A stretch of 64,000 nucleotides of DNA from G963662265 sp963668545 (lineage in GTDB: Bacteria > Spirochaetota > Spirochaetia > CADAEX01). The notes under the pieces were generated by a model. The model had not been told where the DNA came from, did not search any database, and saw only the letters and a program-made list of their open reading frames with translations. The position numbers and the translations under genes are program-made. Each line of letters starts with the position of its first letter. The first letter of the stretch is position 1. The stretch lies in the NCBI GenBank assembly GCA_963668545.1, contig OY764868.1, positions 1,550,001-1,614,000 of the forward strand. Reading direction: 5' to 3'. This document shows, one piece after another, positions 17,867 to 27,251 of the stretch.

Positions 17867-19080
17867 ACGTCCTTTCTTATCATTGTTTCTTCCCTTCTGT
17901 AACCTACAGAGATAATTCCGACTGGAGTTTCAGTATATTCTTCAATGAAATTAATATATTTCTTTGCATTATCAGGGAGATCTTCATATTTTTTGATATT
18001 TGTAAGCTCTTTTTTCCAGCCTTTAAATGATCTGTAAACAGGTTTTACATTTTCAAGTTTTGTAATTGATGAAGGAAAATCAAGCATTTCCTTTCCTTCA
18101 TACTCATAGGCGATACATGCCTTTATTTCATCCATATCATCGTAGATATCAAGATGGGTAAGAACCAGCGAATCAAGTGAATTGGTCCTGCAGACATACT
18201 TGAGAGCAACAAGGTCAAGGTAACCGCATCTTCTCGGTCTTCCTGTGGTTACGCCGTATTCCCTGCCTGTCTCCCTTACCTTGTTTTCAAGCTCGCCTTC
18301 GGTTTCAGGATCAAATTCAGTCGGGAAAGGTCCATGGCCAACCCTTGTGTTGTATGCCTTGAAAACACCGTGGACGCCGTCAATATCCCTGGGCCCTACA
18401 GCTCCTCCTGAACAAGCTCCGTATGAGGATGATGCACCTGATGAAACATAGGGATAAGTTCCGTTATCAATGTCAAGCAGAGCCCCCTGGGCACCTTCAA
18501 ACATGACTTTCTGTCCCTTGTATTTGCTGACAAAAACAGAAAGATCAACAACCATACCTTCAAGCTTTGATTTATACTTGTCAATAAAGGATTTTTCTTC
18601 TTCAGTAAGGGTTGAGCATACAGCTTCATCAAATATGTCTCCTGCCCTTACACCGTCACGGTAGGATTTAAGAGCATAGGCAACTCCGATACCTCTTCCG
18701 GTTGTTCCTATGGGATTTCTCCGATCCTTGTCCATTTCAATATCTTTCTGCTTATAAGAAGGAAAAACGATATGGGCTCTGTCAGAGATAAAGAGTCTCC
18801 CTTCCCAGTCGACACCCTGTTTCTTGATAGTATCCAGTTCATCGAAAAGAGATTCAAAATCAATTACCATCCCTGTTCCAAGTACAACTTTTTTATCGGA
18901 ATATACTATACCTGATGGTACAAGATGAAGTTTATAAGTTATGCCGTTGTTGACAATTGTATGTCCTGCATTTGCGCCGCCTGAAAATCTTATTACCAGA
19001 TCTGCTTCCTCTGCAAGATAGTCAACAATCTTGCCCTTTCCTTCATCGCCCCACTGAGCTCCAATAATGACTACATTCAT
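17854..19080 (-). CDS. purA: Adenylosuccinate synthetase
   Basis: A 408-residue GTP-dependent enzyme that joins IMP and aspartate, the first step from IMP to AMP. It has the P-loop-like GAQWGDEGKGKIVD at the N-terminus, the catalytic region GANAGHTIV, GTTGRGIGVAYALK, and the signature VTTGRPRRCGYLDL. It is slightly shorter than the usual 425-430 residues but no core motif is missing. AAGGAT precedes the ATG. It lies between guaB (11-base gap) and guaA (13-base overlap) in the purine branch operon. Confidence 0.98.
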   Translation of the reverse strand: MNVVIIGAQWGDEGKGKIVDYLAEEADLVIRFSGGANAGHTIVNNGITYKLHLVPSGIVYSDKKVVLGTGMVIDFESLFDELDTIKKQGVDWEGRLFISDRAHIVFPSYKQKDIEMDKDRRNPIGTTGRGIGVAYALKSYRDGVRAGDIFDEAVCSTLTEEEKSFIDKYKSKLEGMVVDLSVFVSKYKGQKVMFEGAQGALLDIDNGTYPYVSSGASSSYGACSGGAVGPRDIDGVHGVFKAYNTRVGHGPFPTEFDPETEGELENKVRETGREYGVTTGRPRRCGYLDLVALKYVCRTNSLDSLVLTHLDIYDDMDEIKACIAYEYEGKEMLDFPSSITKLENVKPVYRSFKGWKKELTNIKKYEDLPDNAKKYINFIEEYTETPVGIISVGYRREETMIRKDVWTK

Positions 19081-19091
19081 TAATATATCCT

Positions 19092-20528
19092 TTAGTTTGT
19101 ATAGTTTGGTGCTGCCTGAGTAATGGAAACATCATGTACATGACTTTCCTTCAACCCTGCAGGTGTTATCTTAACAAAATTTTTATATCGCCTCAATTCA
19201 CTAATGTTCTTACAGCCGCAATATGCCATACCTTTTTTAAGGCCTGTAACAAGCTGAGTGATATAAGGCTTCATTTCCCCCTTATAAGGGACTCTTCCTT
19301 CAATACCTTCAGGAACAGGATCCTCTCCTTCCTTCATCCTGTATCTGTCACCGGAACCGTCATTTATAGCACCAATTGAACCCATTCCCCTGTATGCCTT
19401 GAAAATCCTCCCTTCATAGATTATTTCCCTTCCTGGTGATTCCTTGAGACCGGCAAAAAGATTGCCGACCATGATAGTATGGGCACCGGCACCGATAGCC
19501 TTGACAATATCACCTGAATACTTGATTCCTCCGTCAGCAATAACAGGGGTTTTGGTCTTTTCAGCTTCCTCGGAACATTCATAAACTGCTGTAAACTGGG
19601 GGACTCCAATACCTGCAACAATCCTTGTTGTACAGATGGAACCGGGTCCTATTCCTACTTTTACAGCATCTGAGCCTGCATTTATAAGCCTTCTTGTAGC
19701 ACCAGCTGTTGCTGCATTTCCCCCTATTACCATTATGCTGTATTTTTTCTTGATATCCTCTATAGCATCAAGACAGCTTTTTGTATCGCCGCTTGCATTA
19801 TCCATGACAACAAAATCAACTTTCTTTTCCAGCAGAAGAGGAATTCTTTTATCATAATCCATCGGGGAGATAGCAGCTCCAACAATAAGCCGTCCCAGTT
19901 CATCAAGAGCTGCATCAGGATGCATTTTCTTCTTATCCATATCCCTGTATGTTACAAGACCTTTAACATATCCTTTTTCATCAATAACAGGGAGTTTTTC
20001 AATTTTGTATTTGTCAAATTTTTCCGCAGCACTTTCAGGGGTCGGAATTCCTATTTCAGCGACAGGATTTTTTGTCATGATCTCCTTTACAAGCAGATTA
20101 TCATTAGTGATAAAACGGAGATCTCTTGATGTTATTATTCCGGAAAGTCTGTTATTGTCATCTATTACCGGAATACCTGTTGCATTATATGTTTCCATCT
20201 GCTGTTTTATGGTTCCGATAGTTGTATTTTCATGAGCTGTCTGAGGGTCCTGGATAACCCAGTTAAGATATCTTTTAACCCTTGAAACCTCCATAGCCTG
20301 CTGTTCCGGTGTGTAATTTCTGTGTATGACACCTGCACCTCCGCATAAAGCGATTGCGATTGCAAGCTCTGAATTGGTAACTGTATCCATTGCAGCTGAT
20401 ATTATAGGTGTATTCAGATAAATATTACCTACCAGTCTTGATCTGACATTGACATTCCCCGGCAGCACATCAGAATAAGCAGGAGTCAGAAGAATATCAT
20501 CGTAACTCAAACCTTCCTTAAGTTCCAT
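19092..20528 (-). CDS. guaB: IMP dehydrogenase
   Basis: A 478-residue enzyme that oxidises IMP to XMP with NAD, the first step to GMP. The barrel starts LSYDDILLTPAYSDVLP. Two CBS domains follow at about residues 90-205, which in this family bind ATP/GTP and regulate activity. The catalytic loop is GIGPGSICTTRI with the active cysteine. ADGGIKYSGDIVKAIGAGA and YRGMGSIGA close the substrate site. The start codon overlaps the purB stop (TAATG), showing translational coupling, and AAGGAGAG lies inside the end of purB. Confidence 0.98.
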   Translation of the reverse strand: MELKEGLSYDDILLTPAYSDVLPGNVNVRSRLVGNIYLNTPIISAAMDTVTNSELAIAIALCGGAGVIHRNYTPEQQAMEVSRVKRYLNWVIQDPQTAHENTTIGTIKQQMETYNATGIPVIDDNNRLSGIITSRDLRFITNDNLLVKEIMTKNPVAEIGIPTPESAAEKFDKYKIEKLPVIDEKGYVKGLVTYRDMDKKKMHPDAALDELGRLIVGAAISPMDYDKRIPLLLEKKVDFVVMDNASGDTKSCLDAIEDIKKKYSIMVIGGNAATAGATRRLINAGSDAVKVGIGPGSICTTRIVAGIGVPQFTAVYECSEEAEKTKTPVIADGGIKYSGDIVKAIGAGAHTIMVGNLFAGLKESPGREIIYEGRIFKAYRGMGSIGAINDGSGDRYRMKEGEDPVPEGIEGRVPYKGEMKPYITQLVTGLKKGMAYCGCKNISELRRYKNFVKITPAGLKESHVHDVSITQAAPNYTN

Positions 20529-21955
20529 TAAAGTCTCTCCTTTAGTTTTTTCATTGCATCTCTGTATTTAACTGCCAGTTCCCTTGCCTTGAATACAGAC
20601 TGACCTCTGTATAGTTCAGGTGTGGAAAAGAATTTTTCAGGATCAATTGCTGCAGTTTTTTTCAGCTGCATGGATATTTTTCTCCATAATTCCGGTTTGT
20701 CTTTTAGAATATCAACCATTCTTTTTCCTGTTTTTTCAGATTCCAGTGTTACTTTTCTTATTTCTTCATGAGCATCAGGTTCTCCTGCGCAGGAAAGAAG
20801 AATATAAGCAGCTTCTGCAAGAACAAGGTCTCCTGTGAAGGAAAGATTTTTTTTCAGCTGTTTATTATCAACATGCAGGGTTGAAAGTACCTTTTTCATT
20901 CTGTTCAGCGCTGAACAGAAACCGGCAATATAATCAGCAACAAATCTTGCTGAAGCCGAGTTTGAAAGGTCTCTCTGGTGTTCTGATATCTGGTCCATGA
21001 AAAAAGTGTTTACTCTGGGGTAAAATGCTTTCCACAGACTTTTAACATGCTCAGAATTCCATGGATTTCTTTTTTGCGGCATGGTTGATGAGCCTACCTG
21101 TGTAGATGTGAACATTTCTCTCAGTTCTGATATTTCAGATCTCTGAAGATGTCTCAGGTCGTCTGCAAGGTTTGCAATAATACCGAAAGCCACATTTATT
21201 TCAAGCAGCAGCCTTAAAAGGTACTCCGGTTCAACCATCTGTGTGGAGTGTTCAGAGGGTTCAAGATCAAGAAATGAAAGTGTATCTTTTTCCATTTTTA
21301 CCGGATCTTTTACAATAAGAGTTGTTGAATTATATGCACCTACAGCACCAGCCAGTTTTCCCTTGAGCTCCCTGTTTAGTTCACTTATTCTGATAATGCT
21401 TTTACCGAGCCTTGAAACATATTCTGCAAGCGCGAATCCCAGAGTTATAGGGACAGCATGCTGGCCGTGTGTTCTACCGACCTGGGGTGTTTCAGCTTCT
21501 TTTTCTGCGATATCAGCAAGCAGTTCCTCAATTTCGATGAGAAGAGGAAGTACAACATCATTGACTGCATCCCTCATTTTCAGAGAAGTGGCAGTATCAA
21601 GTATATCGACAGAGGTTGCTCCCAGATGTACAAATGGTTTAAGTTCTTCAGGCAGATATTTTTTTATGACATTGACAAGAGCCCTGATATTGTGCTGGGT
21701 TTTTTCCTCTTCAGCATAAACTTCTTCCGGATCAATCTTATCTAAAAGCAAATCTGCTTCCTGAAGGTATTTTTCAGGATTTTCCATGTTGAGATTGATA
21801 TGTGTTTTGATAAGAGCTATTTCAGCTTTAACACAGTAGGTTATTGAAGCTTCTTCTGAAAGATATTTTTCCAGTCTGTCAAAAAGTTCCCTGTTGGCCA
21901 GATAATATCTGTGATCAAGAGGTGAGATGTTTTTAAAAATTGATTTAGTTTCCAT
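20528..21955 (-). CDS. purB: Adenylosuccinate lyase
   Basis: A 475-residue fumarase-superfamily enzyme that splits adenylosuccinate to AMP, and SAICAR to AICAR in the main pathway. Landmarks are SPLDHRY near the N-terminus, VGRTHGQHAVPITLG with the catalytic histidines, and the family signature GSSTMPQKRNPWNSE. It is the first gene of the IMP-to-AMP/GMP operon. A promoter overlaps the sequence just before its ATG so closely that the message may be nearly leaderless; only a weak GGA precedes the start. No in-frame alternative start fits the conserved N-terminus. Confidence 0.97.
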   Translation of the reverse strand: METKSIFKNISPLDHRYYLANRELFDRLEKYLSEEASITYCVKAEIALIKTHINLNMENPEKYLQEADLLLDKIDPEEVYAEEEKTQHNIRALVNVIKKYLPEELKPFVHLGATSVDILDTATSLKMRDAVNDVVLPLLIEIEELLADIAEKEAETPQVGRTHGQHAVPITLGFALAEYVSRLGKSIIRISELNRELKGKLAGAVGAYNSTTLIVKDPVKMEKDTLSFLDLEPSEHSTQMVEPEYLLRLLLEINVAFGIIANLADDLRHLQRSEISELREMFTSTQVGSSTMPQKRNPWNSEHVKSLWKAFYPRVNTFFMDQISEHQRDLSNSASARFVADYIAGFCSALNRMKKVLSTLHVDNKQLKKNLSFTGDLVLAEAAYILLSCAGEPDAHEEIRKVTLESEKTGKRMVDILKDKPELWRKISMQLKKTAAIDPEKFFSTPELYRGQSVFKARELAVKYRDAMKKLKERL

Positions 21956-21960
21956 ATTCC

Positions 21961-21989
21961 ATAATTACAAAAAGTCAGGATTTTGTCAA
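21961..21989 (-). promoter_or_regulatory. purB-guaB-purA-guaA promoter, possibly leaderless
   Basis: On the minus strand, TTGACA (21984-21989) and AATTAT (21961-21966) are 17 bases apart. The ATG of purB starts at 21955, only five bases after the -10, where transcription itself would begin. No purine riboswitch-like leader is possible if this promoter is used. Confidence 0.55.
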
Positions 21990-22041
21990 AGCCCTTGAAT
22001 AATATCTTTTATCAATTCTATAAATAGATTAAAATAGCAGG

Positions 22042-23940
22042 GTGAAAACAAATTATATGAATATGTTTCAGGAGGCGGTAAGGGCCGGAAGCGAACGTGA
22101 TTATGAAAAAGCTGTATTCCTGCTTAACAAAATTATCATTGAAACAGATTCAATTCCTGATGCATTTCTTTATCTTGGAAGAAGTTATCATGCTCTTGGC
22201 AATTACAGCAGCGCAGTCCGGATGCTTAAACTCTATATTTCCTATGAAGAGGAATCTCCAAAGGGATATTTCTTTCTCGGAAGGACATACCTCTCAATCG
22301 GTTTACCCGGAAAATCTGCCCGCTATCTTAACAAGGCACTTTCTTTGTCTCCTGAAAACCCTGAAATACTGAGTCTTCTTGGTGTATCTCTTTTAAAGCT
22401 CAGGAAAATAGATCATGCTGTGGCGCTTCTTGAACAGGCTTATGAAATACAGCCTGATAATAAAAGTATCTATAACGCATATCTCAACAGTCTTTATGCA
22501 AAGGGGGTCAGGGAGTTCTATTACGGAGATCCTGACATGGCAAGACAGATACTTGAATATCTTAAAAATAATAACCGCAGTTCAGATAACATAGATCTTC
22601 TTCTTGCTGTAATTGAAAAGGAAAACGGCAACATTACCAAATCTCTTGAGCTATATAAAAATGTAATAAAACGGAATCCTGATGATGAAATGCTTAAAGT
22701 ACAGATAGTTCCAATTCTGATTAAAACAGGCGAACAGGCTGAAGCTGCCAGGCTTATTGCTGAACTGACAGAGAAAAGTATTCCCCTTAATATTAATAAC
22801 CTTACAGGAAATGATATAAACAGGATACTGGCTGTTGAATATTTCAGTAAAAATAAACTGCAGGCAGCACTGCATTATGCAAGGAGAATCATACATGAAA
22901 ACTATTATGACAATGAAATGCATATGCTTATGGGAGAAGTATTCCGGCAGCTTAAACAGAACGAAAAAGCTGAAAATCATTTCAATCTGGTTTTAAAAAG
23001 GGATAAAACAAAACTTGAAGCAAGATACGGTAAAATCATGATTTACTGGACTGAGGAAAAATATCAGGATCTATACAATGAAATTAAATTGATAGAAAAG
23101 CATTATCCTGATGATGAAATAGCACAATATTACAAGGCGCTTACAATATGCCGGCTTGACTATCCGTTTGATGATACCATAAATATGCTGAAAGAAGTAC
23201 TGGAAAACAACAAGAATGATCCTTTTATAATCAATGCTGTAGGTTATGAATTCCTGAAACACGGTGACGCAGCTTCTGCTGAAAAATGGTTTCTGAATTC
23301 ACTGAAAATATCAGACATGAAGGAAGCATATGAAGGGCTTATAAAAAGTTATTTCAAACTCAACAGAAAGAACAAGATAAATTCTGTTTTCTCCAAATAC
23401 CTTAAAATATATCCCGATGACAACCTGATGAGAAAGTATTTTATAAACAACCTGTACGAACTTAAAAAATACAAGGCAGCTATCAGGGAAATTGAAAAAT
23501 ACAATATGTATACAGAAAATATTTCCAAAATGGAATATTTGCTTGCTAAATGTTATTTTAAAACAGAAGATTACGGAAAAGCTGTAGTCTTTTACAGAAA
23601 ATTATTGCAGGAAAATCCTGATAATATAAATTATCTTATGACATATTCTTATTGTCTTGAAAAACTTGAAAGAAGCGATGAAGCTGTAAAGCTGCTTGAG
23701 AAATCCCTTGATTATTTCAGAAACAGCAGCCGGATTCTCCTGACACTTGGTGTAATCTACTTCAGGGAAAATAAGTATGAAAAAGCTATGGAGAAATTCA
23801 GAAAAGTACTGGAAAAAAATTCAAAAGACTGGAGAGCCTATTATAATATGTCAAGAGTATATGAAATCCAGGGCCTGGGTGACATGGCGGAAAAATTTCA
23901 TAAACATTACCAGCGCTATAAAAAAATGCTTGATAAATAA
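22042..23940 (+). CDS. Tetratricopeptide-repeat protein
   Basis: A 632-residue protein made almost entirely of TPR helices from end to end (for example GRSYHALGNYSSAVRMLKLY, YEIQPDNKSIYNAY, VFYRKLLQENPDNINYL, GVIYFRENKYEKAMEKFRK). It has no signal peptide or transmembrane helix, so it is probably a cytoplasmic scaffold. The open frame begins with GTG at 22042; ATG codons at 22057 and 22063 are alternatives, and AGGGTG upstream of 22057 makes that the better-supported start. It diverges from purB. The next gene begins 35 bases downstream. Binding partners are unknown. Confidence 0.8.
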   Translation: MKTNYMNMFQEAVRAGSERDYEKAVFLLNKIIIETDSIPDAFLYLGRSYHALGNYSSAVRMLKLYISYEEESPKGYFFLGRTYLSIGLPGKSARYLNKALSLSPENPEILSLLGVSLLKLRKIDHAVALLEQAYEIQPDNKSIYNAYLNSLYAKGVREFYYGDPDMARQILEYLKNNNRSSDNIDLLLAVIEKENGNITKSLELYKNVIKRNPDDEMLKVQIVPILIKTGEQAEAARLIAELTEKSIPLNINNLTGNDINRILAVEYFSKNKLQAALHYARRIIHENYYDNEMHMLMGEVFRQLKQNEKAENHFNLVLKRDKTKLEARYGKIMIYWTEEKYQDLYNEIKLIEKHYPDDEIAQYYKALTICRLDYPFDDTINMLKEVLENNKNDPFIINAVGYEFLKHGDAASAEKWFLNSLKISDMKEAYEGLIKSYFKLNRKNKINSVFSKYLKIYPDDNLMRKYFINNLYELKKYKAAIREIEKYNMYTENISKMEYLLAKCYFKTEDYGKAVVFYRKLLQENPDNINYLMTYSYCLEKLERSDEAVKLLEKSLDYFRNSSRILLTLGVIYFRENKYEKAMEKFRKVLEKNSKDWRAYYNMSRVYEIQGLGDMAEKFHKHYQRYKKMLDK

Positions 23941-23975
23941 CACTATATGAAATAACTTTTTATCAGGAGGATAAA

Positions 23976-24527
23976 ATGGCAGATCCAAAAGCTTTAGATC
24001 TATTCCAGGCTTATCATGAAGGTAAACTTCCCCAGGAGGGAGGATATATTGTATCATCGTTTTTTGATGAGAACTCCGCATATTCAATTTATGAAATAGT
24101 TGCTTATGATAATGTTAAAAGCATTTACGCGGGTGAAAACGGACTGACTTTCCAGACAGACGGACATAAACTCTATGTACTTGTTGAACCAACAAATTAT
24201 CCGCACAAATATCAGGAACCTTTTACAAGGGGCAATAAAGAACAGATCCCTCACAGATTTTCTGAACTTGAAATATTAACAGCTAAAAATCAGACAAAAG
24301 TGATGATCAGCAAAAAACCTGTTGTTTCCTATTCATCCTTTACAATTCTGAAACCGACAGGTATCAACTTTTCACTTGTTTTCTATAACAGACCTGATGT
24401 TCTTGAAACACTGGAATTCTTTTTTACACAGACATTGAAAAAGGAAGCTGGTGTTCCTACAACAGACACAAAGAAAAGTGCAAGAAGTGTTATTGAGGGG
24501 ATAAAAAAATTCAAACTCTGGGATTAG
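23976..24527 (+). CDS. Conserved hypothetical protein, 183 residues
   Basis: The product is not assigned to a named family. It is a soluble 183-residue protein with no signal peptide or membrane helix, rich in beta-strand-like text (IVSSFFDENSAYSIYEIVAY, GENGLTFQTDGHKLYVLVEP). A strong AGGAGGATAAA ribosome-binding site precedes the ATG. It follows the TPR gene closely and ends in a strong bidirectional terminator, so the two probably form one operon. Codon use matches its neighbours. Confidence 0.75.
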   Translation: MADPKALDLFQAYHEGKLPQEGGYIVSSFFDENSAYSIYEIVAYDNVKSIYAGENGLTFQTDGHKLYVLVEPTNYPHKYQEPFTRGNKEQIPHRFSELEILTAKNQTKVMISKKPVVSYSSFTILKPTGINFSLVFYNRPDVLETLEFFFTQTLKKEAGVPTTDTKKSARSVIEGIKKFKLWD

Positions 24528-24544
24528 AAGTTTTATCATGAAAT

Positions 24545-24577
24545 AAAAAAAGCTGCATTTATCATGCAGCTTTTTTT
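24545..24577. terminator. Bidirectional rho-independent terminator
   Basis: AAAAAAGCTGCAT, a five-base loop and ATGCAGCTTTTTTT form a 13-bp stem with A and T tails on both sides. It ends the plus-strand operon from the left and the ppdK-like gene from the right. Confidence 0.85.
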
Positions 24578-24596
24578 ATAGTATGAATTATCCCGT

Positions 24597-27233
24597 CTAT
24601 TTTTCTTTTAAAGAAAGCTGTGCAACAGCCAGTGTTGCTATCGGAACTGAATATGTTGAACAGGAAACATAGTCAAGACCTACATTTTTACAAAATTCAA
24701 TGTTTACAGGAATTGCACCCTGTTCTCCGCATAGACCAAGTTTAATATCGGGTCTTGTCATTTTACCTCTTCTCACAGCAAATGAAACAAGTTCCTTTAC
24801 ACTCTCATTGAGAATTTCAAAAGGGTTGGAAGGAATTATATCAAACTGTGTGTAATCAGGCATGAAATTATTGAAATCATCTCTAGAAAGACCCAGTGTT
24901 GTCTGAGTCAGGTCATTTGTACCGAATGAGAAGAACTGTGCATACTGAGCAATTTCACCTGCAGAAAGAGCTGCAGCAGGAAGTTCAATCATTGTACCGA
25001 TTTTATATTCCAGTGGTTTGGCCTTGATTGATTTTCTGTATTCCTCTTCTGTTGATTTAATACCTGTAATTGCAGCACCTTCAATTTTTTTACCGTAAAT
25101 AAGGGCTTTTACCTCTTCCTGATTCATGACAATAGGTATCATTATTTCCGGATTAACCTTTACACCTTCCTTCTGAAGAGTATATGCTGCTTCAAAAATA
25201 GCATTAATCTGCATGGCATATATTTCAGGATAGGATATTGCTATTCTGCAACCCCTGTGGCCGAGCATGGGGTTGAATTCTGAAAGTGAATCGCAAAGTG
25301 CTGCAACTTCTTTTTTGGTTATTTTTTCAAAATCTTTCTGTTTTTTGAGATATGCAATGAAATCATCCATTTCAGCACTGTTATGGGGAAGAAATTCATG
25401 AAGAGGGGCATCCATGAGTCTTATAGTAACCTCTTTACCCTCCATAACCTTGAAGATTTTGTAGAAGTCAGTTTTCTGCATTTTCTGTATTTTGGAAAGA
25501 GTTTTTTTACGTTTTTCAAAGTTGTCGGAAAGAATCATTTCCCTGAAAACATTTATTCTGGAAGCATCAAAAAACATATGTTCTGTTCTGCAGAGTCCGA
25601 TACCTTCAGCACCGAAGTCTCGTGCAAGGGATGCATCACGTGCATTATCAGCATTTACCCTTACATGAAAGTTTTTCATATACTTCTTAGATATTGTTAT
25701 AAGATCCTTTATTCCCGAGGATTCATAATCAGGTTCTATAAGTTCTGCTTTACCAATATATATTACAGGATCACCGTAATTGGGAACATTAAGTGTTATG
25801 TAATCACCCTCATTTATAACTATATCGCCTATCTGTATTTTATTGCCTTTGAATTTAATATCATTATTGACAAGAGATACTTTTCCATACTGTCTGGCTA
25901 CTACAGAAGCGTGAGCTGCATATCCCCCTTCCGAAGAAAGGACACCGGTTGATACTTCAATAGCCTTAACATCTTCAGCAAAGGTAGCTTCCATACAGAG
26001 GATCATTTTTGTATCAAGATCTTTCTGCTGTGCTTCTTTCTGGGCATCGAGGAGTCTTTCTGTAGAAAAGAAAATCCTTCCAATTGCAGCCCCCGGAGCA
26101 CCTGCAATACCTCCTGTTATTTTTTTCAGTTTTGATACTGAATTGATGTTTATTATTGGATGAAGTATTTCATTGAGCTGTTCAGGTTTTATGGAATTTA
26201 TAACATATTTATCATCAACAATTTTTCTGTTCATCAAATCAAGAAGTGTGATAATTTCAGATTTAACACTTTTATTAAGGACTTCCCGCTGATCAACCAT
26301 CCAGAGTGTTTTGTTTTCTATTGTGAATCTGATATGTCGTATATTTTTAAAAGTGTCTTCAATGGTTCTTGCAATTTTTTCAAGTTTGGTAAGATAGTTT
26401 TTTTCTATTGTATTTATATCCTTACCCTTTGTACCGGTAAAATCAAAAGTATTCTGGAAAAATTCTCCGGAAATTTTCTTTTCACCGCTTATTACATTTC
26501 TTGTGAAAAAAGATCCGGCAAATGATTTATCTCCGGTATTTCCGTAAACCATTGCCTGCACACCGATTGATGTATCATCTTCGTTCATATCATCAAGAGC
26601 AAGAAGTCTGCTTACTCTGGAAAGGGAATAATCAAGCTGTTCATAGGCATCACTGCAGAAATTTACAGGAATAAAATTTTCTGCATCAGAAATAAGTTTC
26701 TCACTGTCTGATTCCCTGATTTTTTTGCCAAGCTTTGTATTGATGAAATCAATAACTTTTTTTATTGAATCCGCCTTTTTTTCATCTTCTTCCAGAACGG
26801 CAATTTTTTCTTCAATTATCAAAATTCCTTTAAGAAGAAAAAAAAGCTCATTATAAGCGAAGTTTTCACCTACAAGTTTACTGAAACCGTCAAATGTATT
26901 CCTTGTTATTCCAAAATTATGAAGGGCAGGATAACTGCTGGTAATTGTAAGGTTTGGACTTACTATAATTTTGAGGGTAAGAGGTTTTACTTCGGCATTA
27001 AACTTCTTTCCCATCTGTGTTTCAATTTTATCAATATATGGATTCAGAAATTTAATAATTTTACCTGATTCGAGAGATGATGCTGCATCAGAATCAATGG
27101 CAAATCCCGGTACTACTGGCAGCTTCAGGCTGGCAAAGTTGTTCGCCTCCCTGTTTCTGCCCCCTATTTTTTCAAGAATTGACGGATTTTTTATAAACTC
27201 ATTTTCACTGAAAAAGTGGATGTTTTTTTTCAT
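24597..27233 (-). CDS. ppdK: Pyruvate phosphate dikinase homologue with degraded ATP site
   Basis: An 878-residue protein, the usual PPDK length. The C-terminal PEP/pyruvate barrel is well kept: GIGLCRTEHMFF, RLMDAPLHEF, MLGHRGCRIAIS, IGTMIELP, FFSFGTNDLTQ and the catalytic cysteine in LGLCGEQG. The swivelling phosphohistidine domain retains its histidine in GGYAAHASVVAR. The N-terminal nucleotide domain is divergent. The Clostridium symbiosum Mg/ATP ligands D321 and E323 (in D-x-E-F-T) are H and R here (HIRFTIENKTLWM), Q335 is D, and the S-V-R-S-G-A motif with R92 is missing. ATP-dependent catalysis is therefore doubtful. It lies downstream of cfpA and an unknown gene on the same strand. Confidence 0.85.
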   Translation of the reverse strand: MKKNIHFFSENEFIKNPSILEKIGGRNREANNFASLKLPVVPGFAIDSDAASSLESGKIIKFLNPYIDKIETQMGKKFNAEVKPLTLKIIVSPNLTITSSYPALHNFGITRNTFDGFSKLVGENFAYNELFFLLKGILIIEEKIAVLEEDEKKADSIKKVIDFINTKLGKKIRESDSEKLISDAENFIPVNFCSDAYEQLDYSLSRVSRLLALDDMNEDDTSIGVQAMVYGNTGDKSFAGSFFTRNVISGEKKISGEFFQNTFDFTGTKGKDINTIEKNYLTKLEKIARTIEDTFKNIRHIRFTIENKTLWMVDQREVLNKSVKSEIITLLDLMNRKIVDDKYVINSIKPEQLNEILHPIININSVSKLKKITGGIAGAPGAAIGRIFFSTERLLDAQKEAQQKDLDTKMILCMEATFAEDVKAIEVSTGVLSSEGGYAAHASVVARQYGKVSLVNNDIKFKGNKIQIGDIVINEGDYITLNVPNYGDPVIYIGKAELIEPDYESSGIKDLITISKKYMKNFHVRVNADNARDASLARDFGAEGIGLCRTEHMFFDASRINVFREMILSDNFEKRKKTLSKIQKMQKTDFYKIFKVMEGKEVTIRLMDAPLHEFLPHNSAEMDDFIAYLKKQKDFEKITKKEVAALCDSLSEFNPMLGHRGCRIAISYPEIYAMQINAIFEAAYTLQKEGVKVNPEIMIPIVMNQEEVKALIYGKKIEGAAITGIKSTEEEYRKSIKAKPLEYKIGTMIELPAAALSAGEIAQYAQFFSFGTNDLTQTTLGLSRDDFNNFMPDYTQFDIIPSNPFEILNESVKELVSFAVRRGKMTRPDIKLGLCGEQGAIPVNIEFCKNVGLDYVSCSTYSVPIATLAVAQLSLKEK

Positions 27234-27251
27234 TTTTAAAATTCCTCTTGA

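Noticed and set aside
21243..21719. 158-codon plus-strand open frame opposite purB
   Set aside because: It is antisense to a confidently assigned gene, has no ribosome-binding site and low-complexity Ser-rich content typical of shadow frames.
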